From NCBI GenBank assembly GCA_018399075.1, contig CP073763.1, positions 1-64,000 on the forward strand: a stretch of 64,000 nt of DNA. Direction: 5' to 3'. Shown one piece after another: positions 9,733-20,497 of this stretch (its first letter is position 1; every line of letters starts with the position of its first letter). Source of the stretch: Simkaniaceae bacterium. GTDB taxonomy: Bacteria; Chlamydiota; Chlamydiia; Chlamydiales; Simkaniaceae. The position numbers were made by a program, and so were the translations under genes. A model generated the notes under the pieces. That model saw only the letters and a list, made by a program, of their open reading frames with translations, searched no databases and had not been told where the DNA came from.

Positions 9733-9751
9733 TTCTCAAGCGCTGTTTAAA
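9733..9751 (-). other. 5' half of pre-23S processing stem
   Basis: On the minus strand this reads TTTAAACAGCGCTTGAGAA and pairs over all 19 positions (one G-U) with 5882-5900 beyond the 3' end of 23S. Confidence 0.85.
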
Positions 9752-9898
9752 ATCAGTTTAATTGTAGCACATTCGATAGGTTATCGAATGTTACTCACAT
9801 ATATTTATTTTAATCAGCTTTTCGCAATTCAAAAGCACTAAAAGTGCTTTTGAGTTACTTGATTAGTCTTATATTCTGTCAAGATAACTGTTAATCTA

Positions 9899-9933
9899 AC
9901 AGCGAAAATGAAGTGACAAAGTACTTAAGGTTT
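9899..9933 (-). other. 3' half of pre-16S processing stem
   Basis: This segment, about 50 bases beyond the 16S 3' end, is complementary over about 33 bases with minor mismatches to 11648-11680 upstream of 16S. Together they form the long-range helix cleaved in 16S maturation. Confidence 0.85.
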
Positions 9934-9983
9934 GCCCAACCGTAGATTCGTAATATCTCAAGGATACTACTATCTTCGTCCAT

Positions 9984-11530
<1,547 letters not shown>

Positions 11531-11647
11531 TTTTACCTATTATCTAGCCGAAGCTAGACTGATTCTCGAATACTTTTGATTATATCATGTGTTTCGAGTT
11601 TAAAGTTTGTTTGATAGGGGCATATCGAAAATTAATTCAATACGCTC

Positions 11648-11680
11648 AAACCTTAAGCTTTGTCACTTCAATTTCGCTGT
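11648..11680 (-). other. 5' half of pre-16S processing stem
   Basis: On the minus strand this reads ACAGCGAAATTGAAGTGACA followed by AAGCTTAAGGTTT. The partner at 9899-9933 has almost the same sequence on the plus strand, giving a helix of about 33 bp around 16S. Confidence 0.85.
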
Positions 11681-11754
11681 CAAAATAACTATTGAAAGCT
11701 CGGTGGCTTTCGGTTTCGTTTCTCGTGCCTGTTCGGCTTAAGAAAGAATACAAA

Positions 11755-11783
11755 ACAATACAACAGCCCTAATTTTTACGCAA
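11755..11783 (-). promoter_or_regulatory. Candidate rRNA operon promoter
   Basis: On the minus strand TTGCGT, a 17-base spacer and TATTGT fit a sigma-70-type promoter about 75 bases before the 16S processing stem. The match is moderate and other AT-rich options exist nearby. Confidence 0.35.
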
Positions 11784-11991
11784 AGGTTTTTGCAAAATAA
11801 GTAATTTTTATTGGTTTTCCATTGAGAAAAGAAATTTCAGAAATGCCTTCAGAGCATGTTTTAAGCCCATATTTTCTCTAAAACGCCTCTTTATTTTTTC
11901 CTGAATCTATTTCAATAACGGCTTTAGGCGCGGCTAAAAAGAATTCTGTTCTGTTATCAAGTTAATTTTTTCTTAGCCTGTTTGCCTGAAG

Positions 11992-14900
11992 CTAGAATTC
12001 TTGTCCTATCCAATAGAGATCGTCTTCAAAGATAAAGGACCCATAGGGGGAAAGGGTTGGCGAACAGTTTTGCCTCTGATTATTCCACTCTTCACACACT
12101 TCGAAGTGATAGGAAGGAATGGGAATATTTAAGCGGTGTGACCAGAGAAGTGGGAGGATATCAGCAAGTGAACTGGCTCCAACTTCTGTTGGGGGGATGA
12201 TGATAATGGGTTCTTTGTAGTAAATCTTAAAAAGTGCTCCACTATAGGTACCATCTGCAAAATATATTCTCCATTGCTCGGTTGGCGTATCCTCATCAAA
12301 AGGTCCGGGTGCAAAGGCAACACCATTGATGGGAGCGTTAATGGTATTTTCTGATCGAAATGCGGTATAGATTCTTAGCTCACCTGTTGCTGAAAGGAGC
12401 GAGTCTGCACCTAAGGAGATTCCTCCACTTCCTTCCCCTGGATAGAATGGAAATAGGTTATCGACAACGAGTGTAAGGGGTCCATTTGAATTGACGATTT
12501 GAGAGATTCCAGCTCCAGCAACTGAAGTGGTATTGAGATCTACTCCTGCTTTTAATAGGATTGTTGACGGCTGGAAGGTTGTTGCAATGTTTTGCCCGCC
12601 ATGTCCTATCCGCGCATGAGCCGTCGGCCCCGCACTACCTCCTGCAAGGATGATATTTCCATTTGCTGTTGCAAAAATGTCTCCGCCAATCATTGACCCT
12701 CCACCAGTCGCATCAACGTGACCAATTTGAGCAAACCCTAAGCTTCCGGCTCCGGCTCCACCACCGGTAACGTTGAGATTTCTTCCAACATTGATCAAGT
12801 TAATGGTTCCCGATAGGGTTTGTGGGGTTGTAGGATCTCCATGGCCTAATAGAGCAAAGTTTTCTCTGCTCGCCGCAATAATATTGACATCACGACCAAC
12901 AGATAAATTCATGCTCCCAGAAGCACTAGGAACAAGCCCCCCATGATTTCCTATCTGTACTTCAGAACCTGTGCCTCCTCCTGGAGTGAGGTTAAGGTCA
13001 CGGCCAATAGTAAAGGTTCCTGTTCCATTTTGGAAGGTGATATAAACGGGAAGGTTATTCCCACTAACGTTTTCAAGATTGAGATCTCTTGATGTGTTGA
13101 CTGTGACGTTATTTCCTCCCTGAGCAGAAATGTTTGCATTCCCAGTCATTCTTAGGTCGGGATTAGCATTGATTGTAATGCTACTTGCTGTTGAGGTCAC
13201 ATCCGCTGTCGAATTCAAATCAATCCCTGGATTCGGAAGGGCTGCTGTTCCAGTAAGAGTAATGGGGCCGGCATTAGAGGAAACACTTGCTCCCACGGCA
13301 AATCCACGAATTTCTATGCCACTGTCTGATGGTCCGCTACCTGTTGATGTTCCATTCATTGTAATGGAACCAGAACCAGTTGATGAAACAAGGGCACTAT
13401 CTGAAATAAAAATCCCTTGGTTGAAGAATGCTCCACCACCTCCGGTACCAGTCATTAAGATTGGCCCATTGACGGTTGTCACTAAAGAGTTTGTATTTGC
13501 TACTTCTATCCCAGCGCTATTGGTTGCTGCTGAAGCTGTCGATCCTGTCCCGTTCATAGTAGTGGAAGCCTGTCCTGTAGAGGAAACGGATGCTCCAAGA
13601 TTGATTAAGATTCCATCGTTCTCGGCCCCAGAACCATTTCCGATTCCTGTCATTGAGATTGGTCCATCTTTCCAGGAAATCCCACTTATACCTGCGATAT
13701 GAATCCCATTGTTTTGATTAGTTCCACTATTTGAACCGGTCCCATGAAGGGTGAGAGGGCCTCCCGTCGCGCCAGCTCCTTGTGTTAGAATCGTTCCGCT
13801 GGCAATAATCTCTATTCCTTTATTTTGACCCGATGTTCCATTCCCAACTCCGGTGATTGAAACGGAAGAGGTTCCAGTTGTTTGAATACTCCCATCTGAA
13901 ATTAAGACTCCAGAATTACTACTTGTTCCATTTCCTCCCGTCCCAAATATTGTGATGGGTCCACTCGTAGAACTTACAAGGGCTCCATCACGAATATCTA
14001 CGCCAATATTCATGTTGCCACTCGTACCTCCCACGCCTGTAATACTAATACTTCCATTTGTTGTTGAAATGACTGTGTTTGCTCCTTGAGCTCTTACTCC
14101 AACTCCGTTGTATGTATTGGATGAATTTCCAGTAAGGGAGATATTGCCATTAGCACTGTTTATCTCAGAACCCGGCAGCATCATAATACCATTGCCAGCT
14201 CCTGGAGTGACCCCATTGAGGGTAATGTCCCCAGTTGTAGTGCCAATGGATGAATTACTATTCATCACAATTCCGAAATTGACAGCATTTGCATTTCCAG
14301 CAACAGCATTTATATTGACCGAACCAGTATTGGTTGAAATAACTGAATTAGCACCCATATTCAGGCCATCGAAAGTCCCACTTACTGCACCTAATATGTT
14401 GGCATTTAGATTAAGGGACGCTGACCCGGTACAATTCAATATAACCGCAGAATCAATGGCGATCCTCCTTCCCGCATTGATGGTTAAGTCATTGGCAGGC
14501 CACGATAAGTTAATGGCAAAGGTTAGATCCCCATTTCCCCCACCAGGGCCTGCAGGATTGAAGGTATTGATCGTGACATTTCCAAGTGACAATTCAGTTA
14601 ATAGGGTATCTGCAGGAACATTATTCAATATTCCAGGTTGTGTTGTAGGAAGGAGGGTGACATTAGGAGGAGATCCAACGGTGGTAAAGAGGGTTTGTGG
14701 TGCTAGCGTCGTAATTCCAATATCATGTTCAGGATCTAATAAGAGGGTTCCTACATTTCCAAGGGGAGAGGATCGATCACTTTTCCCACGATAAAGAAAG
14801 CTTTGCTTTCCGGAAACCTCGACAAATCCTCCATCGCCCCCTTCAGGGCCCCCACGAACACTTGTTTCTCCACAAACGACGGTGATCCCATCGGACCAGT

Positions 14901-15900
14901 AGATAACCTTTCCTCCATCCCCACTTGCTGTATTATCTGCTTGAACTTTTACACCTGGAGCAACAAAGGTATTTTGAGCATTTAGAATCTCAGAGTTGTT
15001 TCCTTGTAAATCACCACCCACGAGGACTGATCCTGCAGTTGGCCCCGAAACATCGATTTCTGCTCCCTCTGTGAGGGTAACCTCTTTTCCAAGAAGATAC
15101 ACCGTGGCAGATTCCCCTTTAATAGATCCATCCACTACTGTTGTTCCATTTTCTGCAACAAGAAAGACACGTCCATTTTCTTCTTTTGTTGTAAGAACTT
15201 CGATCGTGCCATTTTGCTGGATCGCTTTTTCATAAGGGCTACTTGTCTTAAGTTCGACGGCTAAAGCTTGAAGGGTTCCTGTATTTTCAATTTCTCCATC
15301 TTCAACGGCTAAGCGAACAACGACCTTTTGATTTTCTTCTGGACGAATCAAAACTTCCTCTGCAGAGGCTAAACCAATATGGTTAGCAGAAAGGATCCCC
15401 TTATTTTTTACCGTCTTTGCAATGAGAAAAATATCCCCTTTTGGACACTCAATCTTCCCGTTATTCACAATAGATCCCGGCCCTAACCCTGAGAAAAGGA
15501 GCTCTTCACCACGTAAAAATTGTTCATTGGAAACATCTGCTGTAGAGGCAAGGAAGCCAGCTGTCTGAATAAGGGCATCTCCCCCAATTAAGACGCCATT
15601 GGGATTGATTAAGAAAATGGATCCATTAGACTTTAGTGTCCCAAGAATTTCACTTGTATTTGCTCCGGTTACCCGATTTAAGACCCCTGATTTTGCATGA
15701 GGCTGAATGAATTTAACCTTTTCCCCTTTCCCAATGGAAAAGTCTTCCCAATGGAGGATCGCATTCTCTGAGTTGGTAATATGTAGCGCCCCAGATTTAG
15801 AAGTAGAAGTGGTTGTTTTCCCACTTTGAACTTGTAGTCGAGAGGGTTTTGCAAAGAGACATAGGGGGCAGATTAGCCCAAGAAAAAAAAATAGCTTCAT
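11992..15900 (-). CDS. TpsA-type two-partner secreted exoprotein 1
   Basis: The start is the ATG at 15900 (MKLFFFLG), with GGGAG upstream; in-frame GTG and TTG codons just before it lack support. The 1302-residue product has a Sec signal peptide (about 1-18) and then an N-terminal TPS/haemagglutinin-activity domain (about 20-250). That domain contains GALHITNSENAILHW, EILGTLKSNGSIF and the hallmark NPNGVLIG. A long Gly/Ser/Thr-rich beta-helix region follows, with imperfect repeats of about 36 residues near 13200-14160. The C-terminal 150 residues resemble those of the second TpsA at 51751. Export would need the adjacent TpsB, which is interrupted here. The gene follows tpsB by 14 bases. Confidence 0.9.
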   Translation of the reverse strand: MKLFFFLGLICPLCLFAKPSRLQVQSGKTTTSTSKSGALHITNSENAILHWEDFSIGKGEKVKFIQPHAKSGVLNRVTGANTSEILGTLKSNGSIFLINPNGVLIGGDALIQTAGFLASTADVSNEQFLRGEELLFSGLGPGSIVNNGKIECPKGDIFLIAKTVKNKGILSANHIGLASAEEVLIRPEENQKVVVRLAVEDGEIENTGTLQALAVELKTSSPYEKAIQQNGTIEVLTTKEENGRVFLVAENGTTVVDGSIKGESATVYLLGKEVTLTEGAEIDVSGPTAGSVLVGGDLQGNNSEILNAQNTFVAPGVKVQADNTASGDGGKVIYWSDGITVVCGETSVRGGPEGGDGGFVEVSGKQSFLYRGKSDRSSPLGNVGTLLLDPEHDIGITTLAPQTLFTTVGSPPNVTLLPTTQPGILNNVPADTLLTELSLGNVTINTFNPAGPGGGNGDLTFAINLSWPANDLTINAGRRIAIDSAVILNCTGSASLNLNANILGAVSGTFDGLNMGANSVISTNTGSVNINAVAGNANAVNFGIVMNSNSSIGTTTGDITLNGVTPGAGNGIMMLPGSEINSANGNISLTGNSSNTYNGVGVRAQGANTVISTTNGSISITGVGGTSGNMNIGVDIRDGALVSSTSGPITIFGTGGNGTSSNSGVLISDGSIQTTGTSSVSITGVGNGTSGQNKGIEIIASGTILTQGAGATGGPLTLHGTGSNSGTNQNNGIHIAGISGISWKDGPISMTGIGNGSGAENDGILINLGASVSSTGQASTTMNGTGSTASAATNSAGIEVANTNSLVTTVNGPILMTGTGGGGAFFNQGIFISDSALVSSTGSGSITMNGTSTGSGPSDSGIEIRGFAVGASVSSNAGPITLTGTAALPNPGIDLNSTADVTSTASSITINANPDLRMTGNANISAQGGNNVTVNTSRDLNLENVSGNNLPVYITFQNGTGTFTIGRDLNLTPGGGTGSEVQIGNHGGLVPSASGSMNLSVGRDVNIIAASRENFALLGHGDPTTPQTLSGTINLINVGRNLNVTGGGAGAGSLGFAQIGHVDATGGGSMIGGDIFATANGNIILAGGSAGPTAHARIGHGGQNIATTFQPSTILLKAGVDLNTTSVAGAGISQIVNSNGPLTLVVDNLFPFYPGEGSGGISLGADSLLSATGELRIYTAFRSENTINAPINGVAFAPGPFDEDTPTEQWRIYFADGTYSGALFKIYYKEPIIIIPPTEVGASSLADILPLLWSHRLNIPIPSYHFEVCEEWNNQRQNCSPTLSPYGSFIFEDDLYWIGQEF
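13200..14160 (-). repeat. Imperfect ~36-residue repeats in TpsA 1
   Basis: The encoded protein repeats a unit of the form GPI-x-MTGTG, short Ser/Gly/Asn linker, N-x-GI-x-I, then a V-x-S turn, at least eight times. Examples are SISITGVG, PITIFGTGG, SVSITGVGNG, PLTLHGTGS, PISMTGIGNG, PILMTGTGGG and PITLTGTA. This pattern predicts a regular beta-helix. Confidence 0.75.
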
Positions 15901-15914
15901 CAACACTCCCTATA

Positions 15915-17624
15915 TCAGTAACTCGCAGTAATGTTAAAGTGAATCATTGTGTTCCCTCCTCCAAAGTTCGCTTTTTTATGGAGCTTGATTCCCCAATCCA
16001 GGCGAGCTGTTAGATAAGGTTCAATGGTATACCGAATTCCCGGCCCCGTCCCCAAAAGATAGTCGGTTTTTCTCTGACCGGGAATCGCATTGTGATCGGA
16101 TCCCCATCCATAATCGAGAAAAATTAAAAATTGGACAGCATCATTCCAGGGTTTAACGACTGGCAAAGCTGGACTTCTGGCTTCAGCACTCGCAAGAATG
16201 GCTCCATCTTTGTTGACTTCTCGTTGATCATACCCCCTCACAGTATCGTAACCTCCTAAACCAAATTGTTCACTTGGCAGAAGATTCTGACTAGAGATTT
16301 GCCCTTTAGCTAAAAGCGATAGGGAAAAGGACATGGGAAGACGCTGCAAATAGACAAAGGACCCCTTAAAGTAGACCCAATGATTTTTTGCATCAGGGCG
16401 AAGTGATTCATAGTTTGCATTTTTTTGATCGGCAAAAATCTTTCCAGGAGACCAATAAAACTCACCATTAAAGTCGATACGGAAGGTATTGCGCTCATAA
16501 TTTCCTTCATACCCAAAAACAAGTTGTGAAAGATTGACATTTCTTCCAAACCGTGGAAGATCTTCACTAAATTCAAAGGTGTTGTTGGTTCGTTTAAAAT
16601 CAAAACCTATGCTTAGTTCATGCTCAAGATAGCGATAGGTCCATAAGGGAACAATATATCAAAGGCTTCCTTGCAGACTCCAACCACTATTCCTTCGCAT
16701 TGGTTTCTCGACTTTTGGATGAACTTCTGAGTACCCACCAAAAACATTTAAAACATGCTCCCACGAAAGGAGGGCAAGATAGTCTGCGCTGTGGGAATGA
16801 AACCGGTGCATATTATAAGCACTTGTGAATTGATAGGAGAGGACATGATCAAGACCAAATGCATTGCCCCAGTTAAAACCGGAATACCACCTTCCTCGCC
16901 CAATCGATTCAATCCCTGTATTTTCTGCACCTGCATAGACACGGACAGGACGGCGATCTTTCACACCTAAAATCACATCGGTTGTCCCGTCCTCTTCACC
17001 TGGAGTGTAAATAATATCGACACGCCTGAAAGGATTCCGATTCATAAAGCTTACATTCCCGGTAAGCTCTCTTTCATTAATCAAATCCCCAGGCTCAAGA
17101 CCTGTATAGCGAATAAGTCGGTCACTTGAGGTCCATCGATTTCCCTCGACTTGAACAGCCCCTAATTGACTCTCCAAAATAGCAAATTGAAGAACTCCCG
17201 TGGTAACCTCTTGACTCGGCACTTGAATCAACACTAAAGGGTGATGGTTTTGTTGATAAAAAGTTGTAATGACTCCTTTGATTTCATCAACCGTCTCTGT
17301 CGTAATCTCATGATCGATATATGGGAGCAGTTGCGTTTTTAACCGTTCTTCTTTCCCAGGAAGATCGACCCCTCTAATTTCTACCCCACTGATACCCTCT
17401 AGTTCTTTTCCCTCCAATACATCATCCTTATCCCCAACTAGAACAATCGCTCGTGCCTTATTCATTAAGACCTTTGACTTATCTTTTTGGGGCTTTTTAG
17501 GTAAGCGAGGAAGGGATTCTTCTGCAACAGCAATTTCCCTCTCATCTCCTTGAACAACCATTGTTGGAAGAAAAAGAAGGGAAACAAGTCCAAAAACAAA
17601 CCATTTCATTCTAATAAAAGACAT
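15915..17624 (-). pseudogene. TpsB outer-membrane transporter 1, interrupted by in-frame TGA
   Basis: A single reading frame spans this interval and encodes an FhaC/ShlB/HecB-type transporter. It has a signal peptide (MKWFVFGLVSLLFLP), POTRA-like segments (GVLQFAILESQLGAVQVEGN, RNPFRRVDIIYTPG) and a beta-barrel with VRGYDQREV and an aromatic C-terminus (NITASY). At 16659-16661 the codon is TGA within SLQGSL-stop-Y. The intact paralogue at 54294 has SLQTSLRYD here, so the likely ancestor was CGA (Arg) and a single C-to-T change created the stop. I found no other stop and no ATG, GTG or TTG between 16658 and 16350, so reinitiation is unlikely soon after. The truncated N-terminal product would lack most of the barrel. 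Confidence 0.88.
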
Positions 17625-17709
17625 GCTTGAACAGTATCAAAATTTTAATTTAAAGATCTACAAGAAGAAGCATTGAGTGGTAGCAATTTGGGGTTTAAGC
17701 AAACAACGC

Positions 17710-18990
17710 TTAAAAAACATAGACGTAAAAAAGCATTCCGAGAACGTAGCCGATGAAAACGGGAAGACTGATCTTTTTAAGATAGGAGAAAAAGTCAACT
17801 TTCTCAAGCCCCATGAGAGCAACACCTGCTGATGATCCCATAATGAGGATGCTTCCACCGGTTCCTGCAGCATAGGCTATCATAAGCCAGAGTGGAGAGT
17901 CTGTGGGGGTTGATTGAAGATCGTACATCCCCATGGTTGCTGCAACAAGAGGGACATTATCGATTACGGCTGATACGACCCCAATAACGGAAGCAATAAG
18001 GGCTTCATTTCCCATATGAATATTCAACCACTGTGCGGCTCCATCCAAAATCCCTGTTGATTCAAGCGCATTAACACTCAAAAGAATCCCTAGGAAGAAG
18101 AGGATACTTGAAACATCGATCTTAGTCAGAATATGAGGGACACGGAGGTGATGCCTTTGTTCATGACGATGGTGCATAATATCGGTAATAAGCCACATAA
18201 TCGAAAGCGAGATAAGCATTCCCATAAAGGGTGGTAGCCCTGTAACCGCCTTGAAGACAGGAACGAATAGGAAAAGGAGAATCCCGACATAAAAAACGAG
18301 TTTAGCTCCTGGCTCTAAGGGTTCATCTCTAAAGTCAACTTCCGATTTTGGGAAGCTTCCTTTAACGGTAAAGGTAAAGACAACTAAGGGAAAGAGCAAC
18401 GAGACTAAGCTGGGAAAAAAGAGTTCGGTAATCACTTTGGTTGAGGTAATCTGCCCACCAATCCAGAGCATCGTAGTGGTCACGTCTCCAATCGGTGTCC
18501 AAGCACCGCCGGCATTGGCAGCAACAATGACCATGCAGGAGTAAAGAAACCTCTCGTGCTTATGAGGGATGAGTTTCCTTAGGATCGAAATCATTAAAAT
18601 TGTTGTCGTCAGGTTATCGAGTACTGCCGATAAGAAAAAAGCGATGATACAGGTAATCCAAAGCATCTTCCGCTTCGATTTAGTATGGAGATGGTGAATA
18701 AAAGTATTGAATCCTTTATGGGAATCAATAAGCTCCACCATTGTCATAGCCCCAAGCAAGAAGAAGAGGATCTGCGAGACATCACTAAGATGAGTATTTA
18801 AATAAGCTAAACTAGTGTGGAGGGGTTGGGGGTCTCCTACAAAATAGATAAGCCAACAAACCACGGCCATAAAAAGACCAACAGCGGTTTTGTTGACGTG
18901 AATCAGAAATTCGAGGATGATAGCTGTATAACCAATACAGAAAACAGCGATTAGAAAATTATGAGAAAATGTAAAAATATCTGTTTCCAT
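17710..18990 (-). CDS. nhaD: NhaD-type sodium/proton antiporter
   Basis: The 426-residue inner-membrane protein has about 12 hydrophobic segments. It carries family signatures of the NhaD/ArsB ion-transporter superfamily: SAVLDNLTTTILM at about 122, AANAGGAWTPIGDVTTTMLW at about 158, AVIDNVPLVAA in the C-terminal half, and a GTGGSILIMGSSAGVA loop near the end. The expected role is Na+/H+ exchange for pH and sodium homeostasis, well established for chlamydial and marine NhaD. GAGG lies about ten bases before the ATG. It stands alone between tpsB and a divergently oriented gene. Confidence 0.9.
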   Translation of the reverse strand: METDIFTFSHNFLIAVFCIGYTAIILEFLIHVNKTAVGLFMAVVCWLIYFVGDPQPLHTSLAYLNTHLSDVSQILFFLLGAMTMVELIDSHKGFNTFIHHLHTKSKRKMLWITCIIAFFLSAVLDNLTTTILMISILRKLIPHKHERFLYSCMVIVAANAGGAWTPIGDVTTTMLWIGGQITSTKVITELFFPSLVSLLFPLVVFTFTVKGSFPKSEVDFRDEPLEPGAKLVFYVGILLFLFVPVFKAVTGLPPFMGMLISLSIMWLITDIMHHRHEQRHHLRVPHILTKIDVSSILFFLGILLSVNALESTGILDGAAQWLNIHMGNEALIASVIGVVSAVIDNVPLVAATMGMYDLQSTPTDSPLWLMIAYAAGTGGSILIMGSSAGVALMGLEKVDFFSYLKKISLPVFIGYVLGMLFYVYVF

Positions 18991-19070
18991 ACTAGTAACC
19001 TCAAGGAAAGCGTACTCTCTCCTGTCTTATAACTCAAGTTTTGAAATAACGAAAAAAGTAATAGTTTGCA

Positions 19071-19520
19071 ATGAAACGGTTTTCAATCGTGAAAACAGAA
19101 GTGAAAAAAAGGCTTCTTTTAAAAGGGATGCTCTTAAGTATTCTTGGTATTTTTCTGCTGATTGGAATGGGGACATTTGCAAAAGTGACTGTTTTATCTG
19201 TTTGGGGACTCCCCTCTTTTTGTGTAGGAATTTTTCTCATCGGATGGGGGTTGATCCCTTACCGCAACTTAACTCGACTAGAAACTCATCCTCATCAAAT
19301 CCTTTTTGAGAAGGATCATCTGACTTTTATTTCAACACATGGAAATCACGTTCTGGTCCCCTATAGAAATATCGGTGAAATTTCTTATGTTGAAGCGGGA
19401 AATCGATATGGAATCCGCCTAAGTCTCAAAGAAGGAGACCCTCTCTTTCTCCCTTATTTTTTAAACGATTCCAGCTTGCACGAGATCGTGCATCCGAATG
19501 AGTCCGACAAGCCTATCTGA
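19071..19520 (+). CDS. Small membrane protein with PH-like domain
   Basis: The 149-residue protein has two hydrophobic segments (about 17-38 and 43-64) followed by a soluble domain of about 75 residues. That domain, with LFEKDHLTF, HVLVPYRNIGEI and GIRLSL, looks like a bacterial PH-like (bPH) fold. The assignment is by pattern only. Its last 60 bases overlap the 3' end of kdsD on the other strand, so the two genes are convergent. No clear ribosome-binding site precedes the ATG. The function is unknown. Confidence 0.65.
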   Translation: MKRFSIVKTEVKKRLLLKGMLLSILGIFLLIGMGTFAKVTVLSVWGLPSFCVGIFLIGWGLIPYRNLTRLETHPHQILFEKDHLTFISTHGNHVLVPYRNIGEISYVEAGNRYGIRLSLKEGDPLFLPYFLNDSSLHEIVHPNESDKPI

Positions 19521-20420
19521 TTCTTTTACAGGCATGACATTAACCCACCGCTTGGGGTCTTTTTGCATCAGCTTCAGCGCTTCTAAGGCTTTCTTCCCTT
19601 TTTCAGTCGCAATGCACGACGGAGTCATAAGCTCTTCCATTGTCTTTTCAAGCACCGCAGCGGGGTCTTTTTGGAGTGTACGTCTTAGGTCCCCATCAGT
19701 GAAGATTCCTTTGAGATTTTCCCTTTCATCTATGACGAGAAGACACCCACATTTCTTGTCGGTCAGAGTCACTAAAGCATCGCGAAGACGATCATTTGGC
19801 TTGCAAATGGGAAGTCCTTCACCTTGAAGCATGAGGTCTTCAACGGTGAGAGTAATTTTTTTTCCAATCGAACCAGCAGGATGGTTCAAAGCATATTCAT
19901 CAAGACTAAACTCTTTAGCTTTCATGAGAGCCACTGAAAGGACATCTCCGAAGATTAGCTGGATCGATGTTGAAGTGGTCGGAGCTAGATCAAAAGGACA
20001 AAGCTCTTTATTAAGAGGAAGAGAGATTCCAATGTCGGATGCTCTTAAGAGCTTTGAATGAGGGTTAGAAACCCATGCAACGGTTTTGGCCCCTTTTCTT
20101 TGTGCAAAAGGGACTAAACTAAGGAGTTCTTCACTCTCACCACTTTTACTGATGCAAATAAGAACGTCTTTTTCAGTGACAATTCCAATATCACCATGAA
20201 GAGCATTCATCGGAGGGAGGTAGAGAGCTTTTGTTCCGGTAGAAATCATGGTCATCGCTAGCTTTTCAGCAATGATTCCACTTTTACCCACACCCGTAAA
20301 TATGAGCATTCCTTCACATTTTAAGAAAAGGTCAAAAATTTTTTCAGCCTTTTCTGTTTCAATATGATCGAAAAAATAGTTCAAATTTCGCTGGTACTCT
20401 TCAAAGAGATCTTTTAACAT
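19461..20420 (-). CDS. kdsD: Arabinose-5-phosphate isomerase (KpsF/KdsD)
   Basis: This 319-residue enzyme is predicted to convert ribulose 5-phosphate to arabinose 5-phosphate, the first step of KDO synthesis for lipopolysaccharide. It has an N-terminal SIS domain (about 30-165) with TGVGKSGIIAEKLAMTM, ALHGDIGIV, CISKSGESEEL and the NHPAGSIGKK motif typical of the family. Two CBS domains follow (about 195-319). The length is standard. The start overlaps no neighbour; icd is divergent 77 bases away. Together with gmhA and lpxK in this window it points to a conventional LPS pathway. Confidence 0.93.
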   Translation of the reverse strand: MLKDLFEEYQRNLNYFFDHIETEKAEKIFDLFLKCEGMLIFTGVGKSGIIAEKLAMTMISTGTKALYLPPMNALHGDIGIVTEKDVLICISKSGESEELLSLVPFAQRKGAKTVAWVSNPHSKLLRASDIGISLPLNKELCPFDLAPTTSTSIQLIFGDVLSVALMKAKEFSLDEYALNHPAGSIGKKITLTVEDLMLQGEGLPICKPNDRLRDALVTLTDKKCGCLLVIDERENLKGIFTDGDLRRTLQKDPAAVLEKTMEELMTPSCIATEKGKKALEALKLMQKDPKRWVNVMPVKESDRLVGLIRMHDLVQAGIV

Positions 20421-20497
20421 CTATATGCTTTAGGTTCTTGATAACTTATCATGAATCATATAACTGTAGAGATAATGACGCAAGTGAGGAGTGTTTT

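Larger units (their letters stand above)
9585..9983 (-). other. 16S-23S spacer without tRNA genes
   Basis: No tRNA can be found in this 399-base spacer, unlike many bacterial rRNA operons. It contains the 5' half of the 23S processing stem (9733-9751), the 3' half of the 16S processing stem (9899-9933) and several hairpins, the best being CAAAAGCACT / AGTGCTTTTG near 9828-9852 and ATTCGATA / TATCGAAT near 9771-9789. Confidence 0.8.
11531..11991 (-). other. 16S leader region
   Basis: This 461-base gap between the 16S gene and the tpsA stop holds the rRNA leader. It contains the 5' half of the 16S processing stem at 11648-11680 and a candidate promoter at 11755-11783. I see no coding sequence; the distal part is AT-rich with no distinct hairpin terminator for tpsA. 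Confidence 0.6.

Noticed and set aside
9585-9983. tRNA-Ile or tRNA-Ala in the 16S-23S spacer
   Set aside because: No cloverleaf or GTTCGA-type T-loop is present in the spacer; only hairpins and processing stems are seen.
13200-14160. CRISPR-like or DNA tandem repeat array
   Set aside because: The periodicity is at protein level with variable DNA units; there are no identical direct repeats with unique spacers.
13130-15235. Plus-strand ORFs of up to 228 codons opposite tpsA 1
   Set aside because: They are antisense shadows of the repetitive Gly/Ser/Thr-rich coding sequence and have Pro/Val/Ile-biased composition with no start signals.
16310-16603. 97-codon minus-strand ORF near the tpsB 1 break
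   Set aside because: It is out of frame with the TpsB coding sequence, which continues unbroken in its own frame through this stretch.
15915-17624. TGA recoding (Trp or Sec) as explanation for the tpsB 1 stop
   Set aside because: The paralogue has Arg, other genes here use TGA as a normal stop, and no selenocysteine-type context or function is apparent.
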